Assembly: GCA_947646735.1 (NCBI GenBank)
Contig: CANTFK010000406.1
Location: 1-17,250, forward strand
Length of the DNA: 17,250 nt
Source: Peronospora farinosa
Taxonomy: Eukaryota > Oomycota > Peronosporomycetes > Peronosporales > Peronosporaceae
Direction of reading: 5' to 3'
The translations under genes were made by a program, and so were the position numbers. Shown piece after piece: positions 1 through 7,682 of this stretch. The notes beneath the pieces were generated by a model. It did not search any database. It saw only the letters and a list, made by a program, of their open reading frames with translations, and was not told where the DNA came from. Position 1 is the stretch's first letter. Every line of letters starts with the position of its first letter.

Positions 1-162
1 CAGCCAATATCACTAACAAGGTCATCGACCTTCACTTGCTCTATACGAGATCCGATGTCATTACCGACATCCAGTAAATCGCATTTACAGCCAATATTAC
101 TAACAAGGTCATCGACCTTAACTTGCTCTATACGAGAGCCGATGTCATTACCGACATCCAGT
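1..162 (-). repeat. in-frame tandem repeat of 29 codons in the pol linker
   Basis: An 87-bp unit starting at 1 recurs at 88. The second copy matches the first for about 75 bases with three or so differences, then diverges. On the minus strand it encodes a repeated peptide containing LDVGNDIGSRIEQVKVDDLV. Since 87 is a multiple of three, the pol frame stays open. More copies may lie left of the window. Confidence 0.9.
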
Positions 163-862
163 GTCTCAATATTACTTTGAGTATCACTCAACGGAATACG
201 TGCCGTTCCACTAAGTGTCATTGAGCTCTGCTCGACACTATTATTGTTGACATCGGAGTTTATCAACTCAGACACTCCAATGTCCAGCACACTAACTGAA
301 TCAGTTAATGGCTCGCGCCAATAGCACTTTTGTTTTCTAGCGAAGGTGGGTTCATGACTCTCCAAAGCTTCGCTAGGAACATTGCGCGTTGCGCCTAAAG
401 TTTTGGATCTCCAATCGATCCACGGCTCATGGCGTTCCAGCCAGGCCATACCGAGAATGAGATCATATCTCGAGTCCAAATCTAGGACAAGACAGCGTTC
501 AACGCTATTGAAGTCTAAGAACTTCACACCTAAGTTCAACGGAACTTTAGGAACGGTGACACGTACACCGGTCGCGAGACGTACGGTTATACTGTCACCC
601 TCTTGCGCTTCCAGCGCCTCAGCATACAGCTTAACCTCTCCAAGGGAGCGACGTCGGACATAATTACCTGACGCCCCTGAGCCAATTAAAATTGACCATG
701 GTTTCTCAAAACCCTTAACGGTTGCCGACACAACCAACAAGCCTGGCTTGTAATTTTGTTCTATGGGAGCATCCACAGAACCACCTGGGGCTAAGCCCTG
801 TTTACCTTTACCTCCTAAAGATTCAACAGAACTTAGTTCTTTCCCAGTAGGGCGCCCCGCGC
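1..862 (-). CDS. pol: gypsy pol polyprotein, N-terminal part (protease), partial
   Basis: An uninterrupted frame runs from the gag stop to the left edge of the window. It is shifted -1 relative to gag and has no ATG of its own near the start, so expression by frameshifting from gag is likely. About 60 codons in comes a retropepsin-like block reading ILIGSGASGNYV, then the flap/strand region, then the family-typical YDLILGMAWLERHEPWIDW. Retropepsins carry Asp in the D-S/T-G triad. Here the codon at 681-683 is GGC (Gly), so the active-site Asp is missing although the frame is otherwise clean. After the protease comes a Ser/Asp-rich linker with a tandem 29-codon duplication at the left edge. The frame shows no stop in 287 codons, so the element is young or only just inactivated. 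RT and integrase are beyond the window. Confidence 0.85.
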
Positions 863-1864
863 CTACTGGGAGTCGACATTTTCCCCTGCGGTGCTCGCCT
901 TTTGGCTAGGAGCAGGGCTTCGGCTTTGCCGATTTGAACGTTGCTTTCGCAACGGACAGCTAGGGCGGAGATGCCTAGTGCTTCCGCACATGTAACATCT
1001 ACGGATGCTACCTTGCTGCTCAGCAGCTTGAAGCTCAGCTTCTTCAGCATGGCTGAGATCCATGGGCTCCGCCCTATTAGAGGTATTTGATTGATACCAG
1101 GGCAGACCATATCGAGCAGATTTAAAATTAAATTCAGCGTTAAACGCTACGCTTACTGCCTCCTCAAAAGTTGAAGGCTGGACACGGAAAACTTCCATCC
1201 TGGCGACCCCAGTGCGAAGTCCTTCCATAAAATTGGCTACTCGGACTTCCTCTGCCAGTGGGTCCTGCTGCATAGCAGCAATGAGAGTTCTCAACTCTTG
1301 GACATAGTCCGACAATTCCTTCTTACCCTGTCGGGTAGCTAGGAAGCGTGAGCGCACACGATAAGCCTGATTAGGCGGTGCAAACACACAAGTTAATTGC
1401 TTTTTAAGCATTTCCCATGTGGGAAATGCAGCATTTACAGAGACATCGCTCGTTAGAGCCCACTCTCTAGCTCTTCCACCGAGCTTAGAAATGGCCAAGC
1501 CAACTCGTTGCTTATCGGATGCAAGCATGGCGGCATCCATTGCCATTTCAACTTCTCGGATCCAGAGGAGAAGGTTCTCTCCCTCCTTCCCCTCGAAGGT
1601 CTTGACACTTAAAACAAGTGGACGAGCCTTTGGCTCTGCATCGGTCACAGGTACCGGAATGTACTGTGTAGGCGAAGCTGACGCTTCCTGGTCATGGACC
1701 TGCCCGAGGAGCGTTGCCTCATAACGCATAAAGGCCTCAAGACGAGCATTTAGAACCTCGGGGCCTTGGGCCAAAAGGGCCTCGATTTGATCGGGCCCGA
1801 CGAACGCCGATAGTTTATCTAAGGCGAGTCGTTGTGCCTCAGAGAGGTGATTTTGATTCTCCAT
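863..1864 (-). CDS. gag: gypsy Gag polyprotein (capsid plus CCHC zinc knuckle)
   Basis: A 333-codon intact frame begins at the ATG at 1864-1862. The same frame extends two codons further to a GTG, but ATG is expected in a eukaryote. Gag packages the element RNA in cytoplasmic virus-like particles. Residues ~80-240 look like a retrotransposon capsid domain (W-I-x-x-V-E near the start, [29 protein letters not shown]). A zinc knuckle, [14 protein letters not shown], lies at residues 290-303 with perfect CX2CX4HX4C spacing, followed by a basic, Ser/Pro-rich tail typical of nucleocapsid. The N-terminus is a predicted helical stretch rich in Leu/Ala/Glu. The stop at 863-865 is followed by pol in the -1 frame. 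A diverged plus-strand copy of the central part lies at 16826-17250. No inactivating lesion is visible in this frame. Confidence 0.92.
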   Translation of the reverse strand: MENQNHLSEAQRLALDKLSAFVGPDQIEALLAQGPEVLNARLEAFMRYEATLLGQVHDQEASASPTQYIPVPVTDAEPKARPLVLSVKTFEGKEGENLLLWIREVEMAMDAAMLASDKQRVGLAISKLGGRAREWALTSDVSVNAAFPTWEMLKKQLTCVFAPPNQAYRVRSRFLATRQGKKELSDYVQELRTLIAAMQQDPLAEEVRVANFMEGLRTGVARMEVFRVQPSTFEEAVSVAFNAEFNFKSARYGLPWYQSNTSNRAEPMDLSHAEEAELQAAEQQGSIRRCYMCGSTRHLRPSCPLRKQRSNRQSRSPAPSQKASTAGENVDSQ

Positions 1865-1905
1865 TCTCACAGAGGGTCAGTCTTTAAAGACTCAGGTGTA
1901 GGATT

Positions 1906-1922
1906 GACTACAAGTGCTACCA
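1906..1922 (-). other. primer-binding site of gypsy element 1
   Basis: On the minus strand, two bases after the LTR ends (CTACA then CT), the sequence reads TGGTAGCACTTGTAGTC. It begins with TGG, the complement of a tRNA 3' CCA end, at the position where an LTR element primes minus-strand DNA synthesis. I cannot name the tRNA. It fixes the orientation of the element and identifies 1925-2516 as its 5' LTR. Confidence 0.7.
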
Positions 1923-1924
1923 AG

Positions 1925-2516
1925 TGTAGCGGAGCTATACAGCTCTTTAGCCAGAGGAAGACTTTCGGCTGGAAGCCTCTTAGTTCTAGAGAACTAAATA
2001 GAGTGAAGGATAAAAGCCACTTAGTTCTAAGGAACTAATTAAACGACTTAAAGTCACCCTGTTCTAAGGAATTAGGAAAGAGACTTTTAGTCAATAAAGC
2101 AATATGCTTAAGGTTCAGAGAACCAACGCACGAAGTGCACAAGAGAGCAAGTCAGAACGACTTGCGATCTTAAACTCAAAAGGAGAACTGATTATATTTA
2201 TGCTTTAAGATTTTATGAATAGTCCTACTCTAAGTACACTACACTAGATTAATTACTATTATAGTAATTATTATATGCAGACTTTGCTATTGGACGACGT
2301 ATCGTCTAAACATCTGTGTATGATGTACTTAATACAGCGTTAGTGATTTATCGAATCCCAATCGATAAGATACGGTATTACCGAATACCGTATTATAACG
2401 CTCATACTTAATACCTCTCTAACGAGAAGTATAATAATGCATTATATGCAATACAAAGGAGAGTTTAAGCGTAAACTCTCGGAAAGAAGTTACAACCGTC
2501 GTGTAACCCCGTTACA
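1925..2516 (-). repeat. LTR (5') of gypsy element 1, 592 bp
   Basis: The boundaries are set by the second copy at 11492-12112: both begin TGTRGCGGAGC and end CCCCGTTACA, giving TG...CA ends with an imperfect terminal inverted repeat. Homology stops at these points on both sides. The sequence is AT-rich in the middle and packed with short inverted repeats. Examples are 1932-1945 (5-bp arms), 1980-1997 (8), 2021-2038 (7), 2112-2124 (5), 2128-2138 (4), 2148-2164 (6), 2250-2270 (9), 2293-2306 (5), 2348-2368 (7), 2370-2393 (10), 2459-2480 (9) and 2489-2507 (6). The sense strand is minus, from the PBS position. Confidence 0.9.
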
Positions 2517-2940
2517 TAAGTGGCCGCCATGTATCATAGATACTCGCGCCGAGGGCTGTAACTTTGGTCATCTCGTCCGTGCTTCAAATGCTGAAAGGTG
2601 TGACATTTACGTACGCAACATGGAGGACAACTCTAAACCGCCACTTTTTCTGTGTGAGTGCAAGTACCGGAGCAAGAACGTGGACTTTGGTACGATGGAG
2701 ATGATCATTGCTGGGCTAAACAAAGTTTGGGAGAAGTGGGCAGTTGTATTGCTTTTCTGTGTGGAATTAGCATCCTTTCGAAAGGATTGGGAGCGTATGG
2801 AAGTCGGCTGCGTCAAGGTCAATTGTCGAAGTGGTCGTGTCGATTGGGTTTTCCAGCCGGCCAAAGAAGAAAATCGGAAGCAGCTGGTCATCGTTATGGA
2901 AACGGGACTTTTGACGGTAGGAGTGCGTAGCAAACCTTGA
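2437..2940 (+). pseudogene. chimeric frame: antisense LTR start joined to CRN C-terminal nuclease domain
   Basis: This 167-codon frame starts at an ATG inside the LTR (antisense to it). It leaves the LTR after about 27 codons and continues in frame into the last ~140 codons of the CRN gene, ending at the same stop as the complete gene at 4237. The CRN part is identical at protein level to the complete copy and keeps the nuclease-like residues (Asp at residue 56, Glu-x-Lys at 74-76). It has no CRN header, DWL region or NTPase. Most likely it is a fortuitous fusion made when the gypsy element landed in a duplicated CRN, hence annotated as a pseudogene fragment. Antisense transcription from the LTR could in principle express it, but nothing in the sequence proves that. 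Confidence 0.6.
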
Positions 2941-3260
2941 TTGAGCCAGTCCGTCGCGTCGCGAATCTCTGCATTGCGTCGTGAGCCCAACAGAATCTGC
3001 TCACATTTTATTGCATGTCAACTCTTATCACGTCATTGCTGTCGATTGGTACTCATTGCTTTCCCAGATAATCCGAAGCAGAGTTTTTTAGCAGCTTTTA
3101 ACTGTCTAATGTTCTTTTGGATTCATCGTTTGTATCTTAGTCTTTTACCCTTGAGCACATGCTAGATCTTGATCGTCTTATTTATAAGGGGTTTTTGTAG
3201 AGATATACCCGTTGCATGAAGAGAAGGAGAATACGGAACTAAAGAAGCGCTAGATGGTGT
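2517..3260 (+). repeat. left arm of large inverted repeat (CRN 3' end plus flank)
   Basis: This arm is the reverse complement of 3916-4660 with very few differences. I see one A/G at the outer edge, a T6 versus T7 run near 3086, and about three substitutions in the inner ~100 bases; the CRN coding part appears identical. It carries the last ~140 CRN codons, the stop at 2938-2940 and about 320 bp of 3' flank. Homology ends around GATGGTGT at 3260, with a few more scattered matches. The outer end is truncated by the LTR. The T-run indel explains why the small frames downstream of the stop differ between arms, which argues that they are not genes. Confidence 0.93.
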
Positions 3261-3263
3261 GGA

Positions 3264-3448
3264 ACGCGTCCCCTATGAGCCAACCCTTTGACCGCATCTG
3301 CCATTACTTCGGTGTCAAAGTGGCGCTCTACTTCTTGTATTTGGGGCACTACACCAAACGGCTCTTACTTCCGACATTGGTAGGCATCGTCACGGGCATC
3401 GTGAGGTATTCCGTGCCACAAAACGACTACAACACCGTGTTCGCCCAG
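3264..3448 (+). pseudogene. anoctamin/TMEM16-like exon fragment
   Basis: The translated stretch containing FDRICHYFGVKVALYFLYLG and then HYTKRLLLPTLVGIVTGIV resembles the anoctamin (TMEM16) block that precedes the first transmembrane helices, where family members read roughly x-I-R-x-YFGEKVALYF-x-W-L-x-x-YT-x-x-L-x-x-P. Anoctamins are Ca2+-activated chloride channels or lipid scramblases in eukaryotic membranes. Only about 60 residues are present. The fragment could end at a splice donor (CAG followed by GTATTA at 3449), and I find no continuation downstream or convincing protein upstream. It is best read as a captured gene fragment in the spacer of the inverted repeat. The assignment is from memory of the family pattern only. 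Confidence 0.5.
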
Positions 3449-3502
3449 GTATTATACATCATTCAGTATACGTAGCTGTACATAGTTTTGTCGCTCATGT
3501 GG

Positions 3503-3553
3503 ATACAAATCATACACCTCATTTGTATACAACATATACACCTTATGTGTATA
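3503..3553. repeat. two consecutive AT-rich hairpins
   Basis: ATACAAAT (3503-3510) pairs with ATTTGTAT (3521-3528), and TATACAC (3535-3541) pairs with GTGTATA (3547-3553). The two units also resemble each other as imperfect direct repeats built on ATACACC and TGTATACAA. The rest of 3476-3625 contains no gene that I can see. Confidence 0.6.
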
Positions 3554-3625
3554 CAATTATACACCAACTAATCGTTTTGTGGCGTGTAGGAGTCTCGCTA
3601 TCTACATCTCGCCACCACCTTTTGT

Positions 3626-3861
3626 TGTTGGAAACTGCAAGTTGCACTTGGTATCGACTCTAGAACGCTAACCTACGCTAGGATACATGGAATATGATAG
3701 AAGCTTCTAAAATGCTTTTAAGGATAAGACAAGTCTTAGATAAGACAATGATCGAAGGGTTCTTACTTGTAAAGCCACGAGGCCCCCGCCGGGGCCGCAA
3801 CGCGTCTGGCACGCGTTTATATAAAAGTACTTCATGTTAACTTTATTCTTACTGTCTAACA
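3626..3861 (+). mobile_element. possible solo LTR, Copia-like (236 bp)
   Basis: The segment begins TGTTGGAAACT, a start common in Copia-type LTRs, and ends GTCTAACA, so it has TG...CA ends and a short terminal inverted repeat (TGTTGG against TGTTAG). A TATA-like box (TTTATATAAAAG) lies near 3817. Two GC hairpins sit just before it: GGCCCC/GGGGCC at 3781-3796 and AACGCGT/ACGCGTT at 3799-3817. The flanks read TTTGT and TTTGG, only a 4-of-5 match for a target duplication. There is no internal sequence. The evidence is structural only; chance or a MITE are alternatives. Confidence 0.35.
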
Positions 3862-3915
3862 TTTGGAGCCTTTCTAACTATATGACCATCAATCTCGAGA
3901 ATTGGAACACGTTCT

Positions 3916-4660
3916 ACACCATCTAGCGCTTCTTTAGTTCCGTCTTCTCCTTCTCTTCATGCAACGGGTATGTCTCTACGAAAACCCCTTATAAATAAGA
4001 CGATCAAGATCTAGCATGTGCTCAAGGGTAAAAGACTAAGATACAAACGATGAATCCAAAAGAACATTAGACAGTTAAAAGCTGCTAAAAAAACTCTGCT
4101 TCGGATTATCTGGGAAAGCAATGAGTACCAATCGACAGCAATGACGTGATAAGAGTTGACATGCAATAAAATGTGAGCAGATTCTGTTGGGCTCACGACG
4201 CAATGCAGAGATTCGCGACGCGACGGACTGGCTCAATCAAGGTTTGCTACGCACTCCTACCGTCAAAAGTCCCGTTTCCATAACGATGACCAGCTGCTTC
4301 CGATTTTCTTCTTTGGCCGGCTGGAAAACCCAATCGACACGACCACTTCGACAATTGACCTTGACGCAGCCGACTTCCATACGCTCCCAATCCTTTCGAA
4401 AGGATGCTAATTCCACACAGAAAAGCAATACAACTGCCCACTTCTCCCAAACTTTGTTTAGCCCAGCAATGATCATCTCCATCGTACCAAAGTCCACGTT
4501 CTTGCTCCGGTACTTGCACTCACACAGAAAAAGTGGCGGTTTAGAGTTGTCCTCCATGTTGCGTACGTAAATGTCACACCTTTCAGCATTTGAAGCACGG
4601 ACGAGATGACCAAAGTTACAGCCCTCGGCGCGAGTATCTATGATACATGGCGGCCACTCA
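3916..4660 (-). repeat. right arm of large inverted repeat (CRN 3' end plus flank)
   Basis: This is the partner of 2517-3260. This copy is continuous with the rest of the CRN gene, so it is the source or the better preserved copy. The arms are separated by about 655 bp. Beyond the inner end (3862-3915) the sequence differs from the left arm. On the minus strand the frame through this arm reads KEALDGVERVP and continues into sequence not shared with the anoctamin-like fragment on the other side. Confidence 0.93.
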
Positions 4661-6725
4661 GCATTCGGTGGAGCCAAAAAGGGAATTTTCGAGCGAGACA
4701 AAGCCGCCAGATCTTCGTACGTTTCCAATAAATCGCTAGCAACAATCGCTTTCTCCGTATTACCAATGGTCATTGTCACTGGCCGTATTTCTTCTTGACA
4801 TTCACTGAGCAACCCAGCAAAGAATTTATCGAAAGGAATGCCCTGCACTCCGTTTCGCCGCGACGCACAGAAAATCATATGAGCGACCATGTTCTCGTAC
4901 AACTCATAATCTTTTTTCACCGGCTTTCTGTTTATTTTAGGCATGAATCCCTTTCCTTTCAAGTACTCGGAGAAGATGCCTAACGTTGAGTAATCTATAC
5001 ACTGATCACGATCATAGTAACCTGAGTAAGTCTTTCCACCCAATATAGCAAGATATAGAAGCATGTCCTGGTTGATACTCGGGAAACAACACGACGGTTT
5101 CCACGGCATGCCATCAACCTTAAGTCGGCCATCAATTATAACCACTTCAGTTGTCTGTTCATCCACTAGGTTGGCGAAGTGTAGATGCATATAGCGGGTC
5201 CCCACATCCAGCTCAGTTTTCATTTTCTTATGCGGAGGCGGAGACGTACCATCACTGTCAACATTAGTATACGATATCGCCATTAGCTGCGCATCCTTTC
5301 CTTCTTGCTCCTTCATAAAATGTTTGCCTTGATGTGTCTTTAAGCTTACATGACCAAATGCTTCATCCAGCAAATCAGAAAGTTTGATACCACTTGCAAG
5401 GTTTTCCATCGCGTAATGTGCCGCGCTGTCGGCAAAATACCTGGCAAAACGCCCGCGAGAATTCTCCACAATGCTTTTCAGGACGGGATACTTATCTTGG
5501 ACGTAATTCCAAGCACTCTCTTTGCCTTCATCTACAAACGGAATAGGCAAATATGGAGGAAAACGAGAAACAACCGTCATCCATTCGTGCTCTTCATCAT
5601 AGCTTCCTCCTGACTGAGCAATCAAATTGGTGATCTTAGCGTCAGTCCCCATTACAATCACGACCAAGCCACAAACACGAAAAATATTGCGTTGGAATGC
5701 CGCCATGTTTTTTCCACTGCCATCACGGTGCATGCTAGGCGTCATTTCATCCAACACAAAGAAAGGCAAGACCTTCTTCTCAGCCTTCATCCTTCTGCGA
5801 AAAGCGAAAACTTTCTCGCGATTGCATTTTTCCACGTGCAATGACGTTTTCTCTTGAAGGCGTATCATGTGTCCTTGCTGATTCTGCTCTTTGCTGCAAC
5901 AATACTTCAGCAGCGCAAGAATGAAGCCAAAAGCCCACAGACTCTCTTTATCGTAGAAATCTGACATAATGTTCAAAATATCCTCCTCGGACTTTTGCAT
6001 CGGGTCATCCATTTTTGTCACATCACTAAACGCTTTTGAAATTGACAAGAAATTTCCATACAAGCGATGAGAAGATTGTTCAATGACAATAGGCCAGTAA
6101 AACCACGGGCGGCTTCCTCCCAACGCAAACGCCAGCTGTGACTTCCCCATGCCAAATGATCCTTCCACGCAAATGAATGGCAGCACAAACTTGTCAGAGA
6201 AGGCATACAGTGCGTCGATTTTGCTCAAAATCGGCTGGCAATAGTCCTTACAGTTGCGCCGGATCAGCTCCCCTCGTTGCTGGTAATGCGTCAGCTCGTC
6301 CGTGTATCGAGCATCGTTATCGAACTCTTCTACGCGTAAGGATACACTTCCCAATGACACCACCACCAGCACGTGGATTTGGGATGTCGATGGCTGCGAC
6401 ATCTTATTATCTTCAAACAACCAACGCTTTATAGTCCTCGTTGCAATCGCTTGCTGTCCATCAATCATCTGCTGAATATGTGGATGCATCTCCCCGTTAG
6501 ATAACTGTTCTGCAGCAGGGTCGCTGTCTTTCAGCCACGCGCCGTCCGTTTTCTTTGCCAGGAAGAGACACAAGTTGGTCGCGCAGGAACGTCCTTGAAT
6601 GCCTTCGCATTTTTTGCCTTGATTTCGTCTTTCAAGTGTCCAACACTTTTGTTGTCGTCGATATCTACAGGAAACGCACTCCCCCCTTCCCGACCAACGA
6701 TCGCGCATATCAGCGGTACAATCAT
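4237..6725 (-). pseudogene. Crinkler (CRN) family gene: header, P-loop NTPase, PD-(D/E)xK nuclease-like domain; header frameshifted
   Basis: CRN proteins are modular oomycete effectors that act in the host cell, mostly in the nucleus. The CRN header starts at the ATG at 6725 ([31 protein letters not shown]) but leaves frame near 6590. The rest lies in the -1-related frame, which is open from an ATG at 6825 as an 862-codon ORF whose first ~75 residues are just out-of-frame header DNA. In that numbering: LFLAK-type motif LCLFLAKK at 85-92, a DWL-like stretch, HVLVVVS at 151-157 (the family usually ends it in Pro), Walker A GSFGMGKS at 222-229, Walker B LPFFVLDE ending at 360, a sensor-like VVIVMGT, a basic PPPHKKMK at 529-536 (possible nuclear signal), and Asp751 with Glu769-x-Lys771 as PD-(D/E)xK-type residues. 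The single indel may be real decay or an assembly error. No GT-AG intron fits the shift. The 3' end is duplicated in inverted orientation at 2517. Confidence 0.85.
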
Positions 6726-6740
6726 ATTTAGCCAAAAAAG

Positions 6741-6783
6741 TTCTCAAATGAAGGGGACAAGAATTTTCTATTCGCAAATGAAG
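6741..6783 (-). promoter_or_regulatory. possible oomycete initiator elements upstream of CRN
   Basis: On the minus strand, CTTCATTTGMGAA occurs twice 30 bp apart (6771-6783 and 6741-6753), ending about 45 and 15 bases before the ATG at 6725. Each contains a TCATTT core like the oomycete initiator (Inr), and the nearer one is followed by a T-run as in the Inr plus flanking promoter region. Short 5' leaders are usual in oomycetes, so the farther copy fits a transcription start. This is inferred from the motif only. Confidence 0.33.
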
Positions 6784-6825
6784 TTGATTGATTGTATATG
6801 CGACTATAGTGGGGCCAAGACGCAA

Positions 6826-7045
6826 GGCATTCTTCCATTCTGACTGGCTGACTAGACCTCTTTAAATTAGGGTACTCCCACAATGATACTCCTATACTAA
6901 TAATAACTATCCTGTACTGCGCGATAATTCCAAGAAGTAATACTACCTTAACTGCTTACGTATCTAATTGATACATGCCTCAGGATTTAAGGGTATCTAT
7001 ACATCAGGTGAAGAAAAACGCGTGCACGGCTTGTAGGAGTAACGT
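6826..7045. other. intergenic, no recognisable feature
   Basis: AT-rich sequence upstream of the CRN gene. I see no convincing frame, repeat or RNA gene in it. Confidence 0.5.
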
Positions 7046-7682
7046 CTACCCGGAGCAGCAGCCTCGTGTATTGATACAGACTTGACAATTGGTAACTCTA
7101 TAGAGCTCTACCATGAACTTCATCATCGTGCGCTTCAGCCGGTTACCGCCGAGCCGGCCAACTATGAATCCGTCAGGGTACGCTCTGAATGCGATCAATT
7201 TCAGGAATTTTAAGCACAGCTCGCAAGGTTTACCGTGATGAGTCTCGTGCGCGATAGTCGTAGACTTTGTCACGAAGCTGAACAAATTTGAGCAGCGTCC
7301 TTTTAGTTTTCGCGATTGGTCTCCGTATATGACGACCATTCTCTATCGATTCACCATGTGCAAAAGTGGGATCTGACCGCGCTTGAAACACTTCGACGTC
7401 GAACATATCTTTCTTGTCTGCATAACGGACTCGAGCAGCGTCGATTTTTTCAGCTCTAGCAGTGCGCTTCGCCAAGCCGATACGGCTGAAGATGCAACAA
7501 TGACGTATACCAGCAACTGAATGCTCTGAGTTTACATTGTCGGACAGTGGTGACAACATGATTACTTTTGTGTTGCAGGCCATGTGTGCTTCGCGGCAAA
7601 GCTGGGAGTAAAACTGGAGCAAGCTCGAAAGACCAGCGTAAACGCCTCGGGTATCATCGAAGACTTTCAAATGTTGACGCAA
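7046..7682 (-). pseudogene. unrecognised overlapping minus-strand frames, possibly one broken gene
   Basis: Two minus-strand frames overlap by about 110 bp. One (from ~7682 to 7230, ~150 codons, with no ATG at its start) is preceded by an in-frame stop. The other runs from an ATG at 7339 to 7046 (97 codons). A third frame is open just upstream of 7690. Relatively long frames handing over to each other would fit a single coding region with frameshifts, but I recognise no domain and cannot rule out chance. The first frame is basic and rich in Arg/Lys; the second has a Cys pair (CELC) and a run of hydrophobic residues. No transposon signature is visible. Codon use cannot be judged reliably at this length. 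Confidence 0.25.

Larger units (their letters stand above)
1..2516 (-). mobile_element. Ty3/gypsy-type LTR retrotransposon, 5' part
   Basis: Read on the minus strand, this shows the order of an LTR retrotransposon: LTR (1925-2516), a primer-binding site two bases inside it, a short leader, gag with a capsid region and CCHC zinc knuckle, then a pol frame that opens with a retropepsin-like protease. RT, RNase H, integrase and the 3' LTR would lie left of the window, so the superfamily is inferred from gag and protease style and from the related element at 8120-11400, whose RT is of gypsy type. The outer LTR edge cuts a copy of the CRN gene. The uninterrupted CRN copy at 4660 reads TGAGT where the LTR flank reads TAAGT (2517-2521), so a 5-bp target duplication is plausible but its partner is outside the window. 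Confidence 0.88.

Noticed and set aside
823..1110. Minus-strand 95-codon frame overlapping the gag end as a separate gene.
   Set aside because: It is an out-of-frame shadow of gag; the pol frame is the third one, supported by the protease motif downstream.
2941..3165. Small frame downstream of the CRN stop in the left arm, with a similar one at 4011-4196 in the right arm, as a conserved small gene.
   Set aside because: They are the same DNA in two arms of the inverted repeat, and a T-run indel changes the frame between them, so similarity reflects duplication rather than selection.
4237..6825. Accepting the 862-codon frame as an intact protein from the ATG at 6825.
   Set aside because: Its first ~75 residues lie over the CRN header read in the wrong frame; the header motifs are in the frame starting at 6725.
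7230..7682. A kinesin motor C-terminal fragment, suggested by LLQ and KVIML-x-PLSDN.
   Set aside because: The resemblance is short, and the defining blocks of the motor domain are not seen. Left unassigned.
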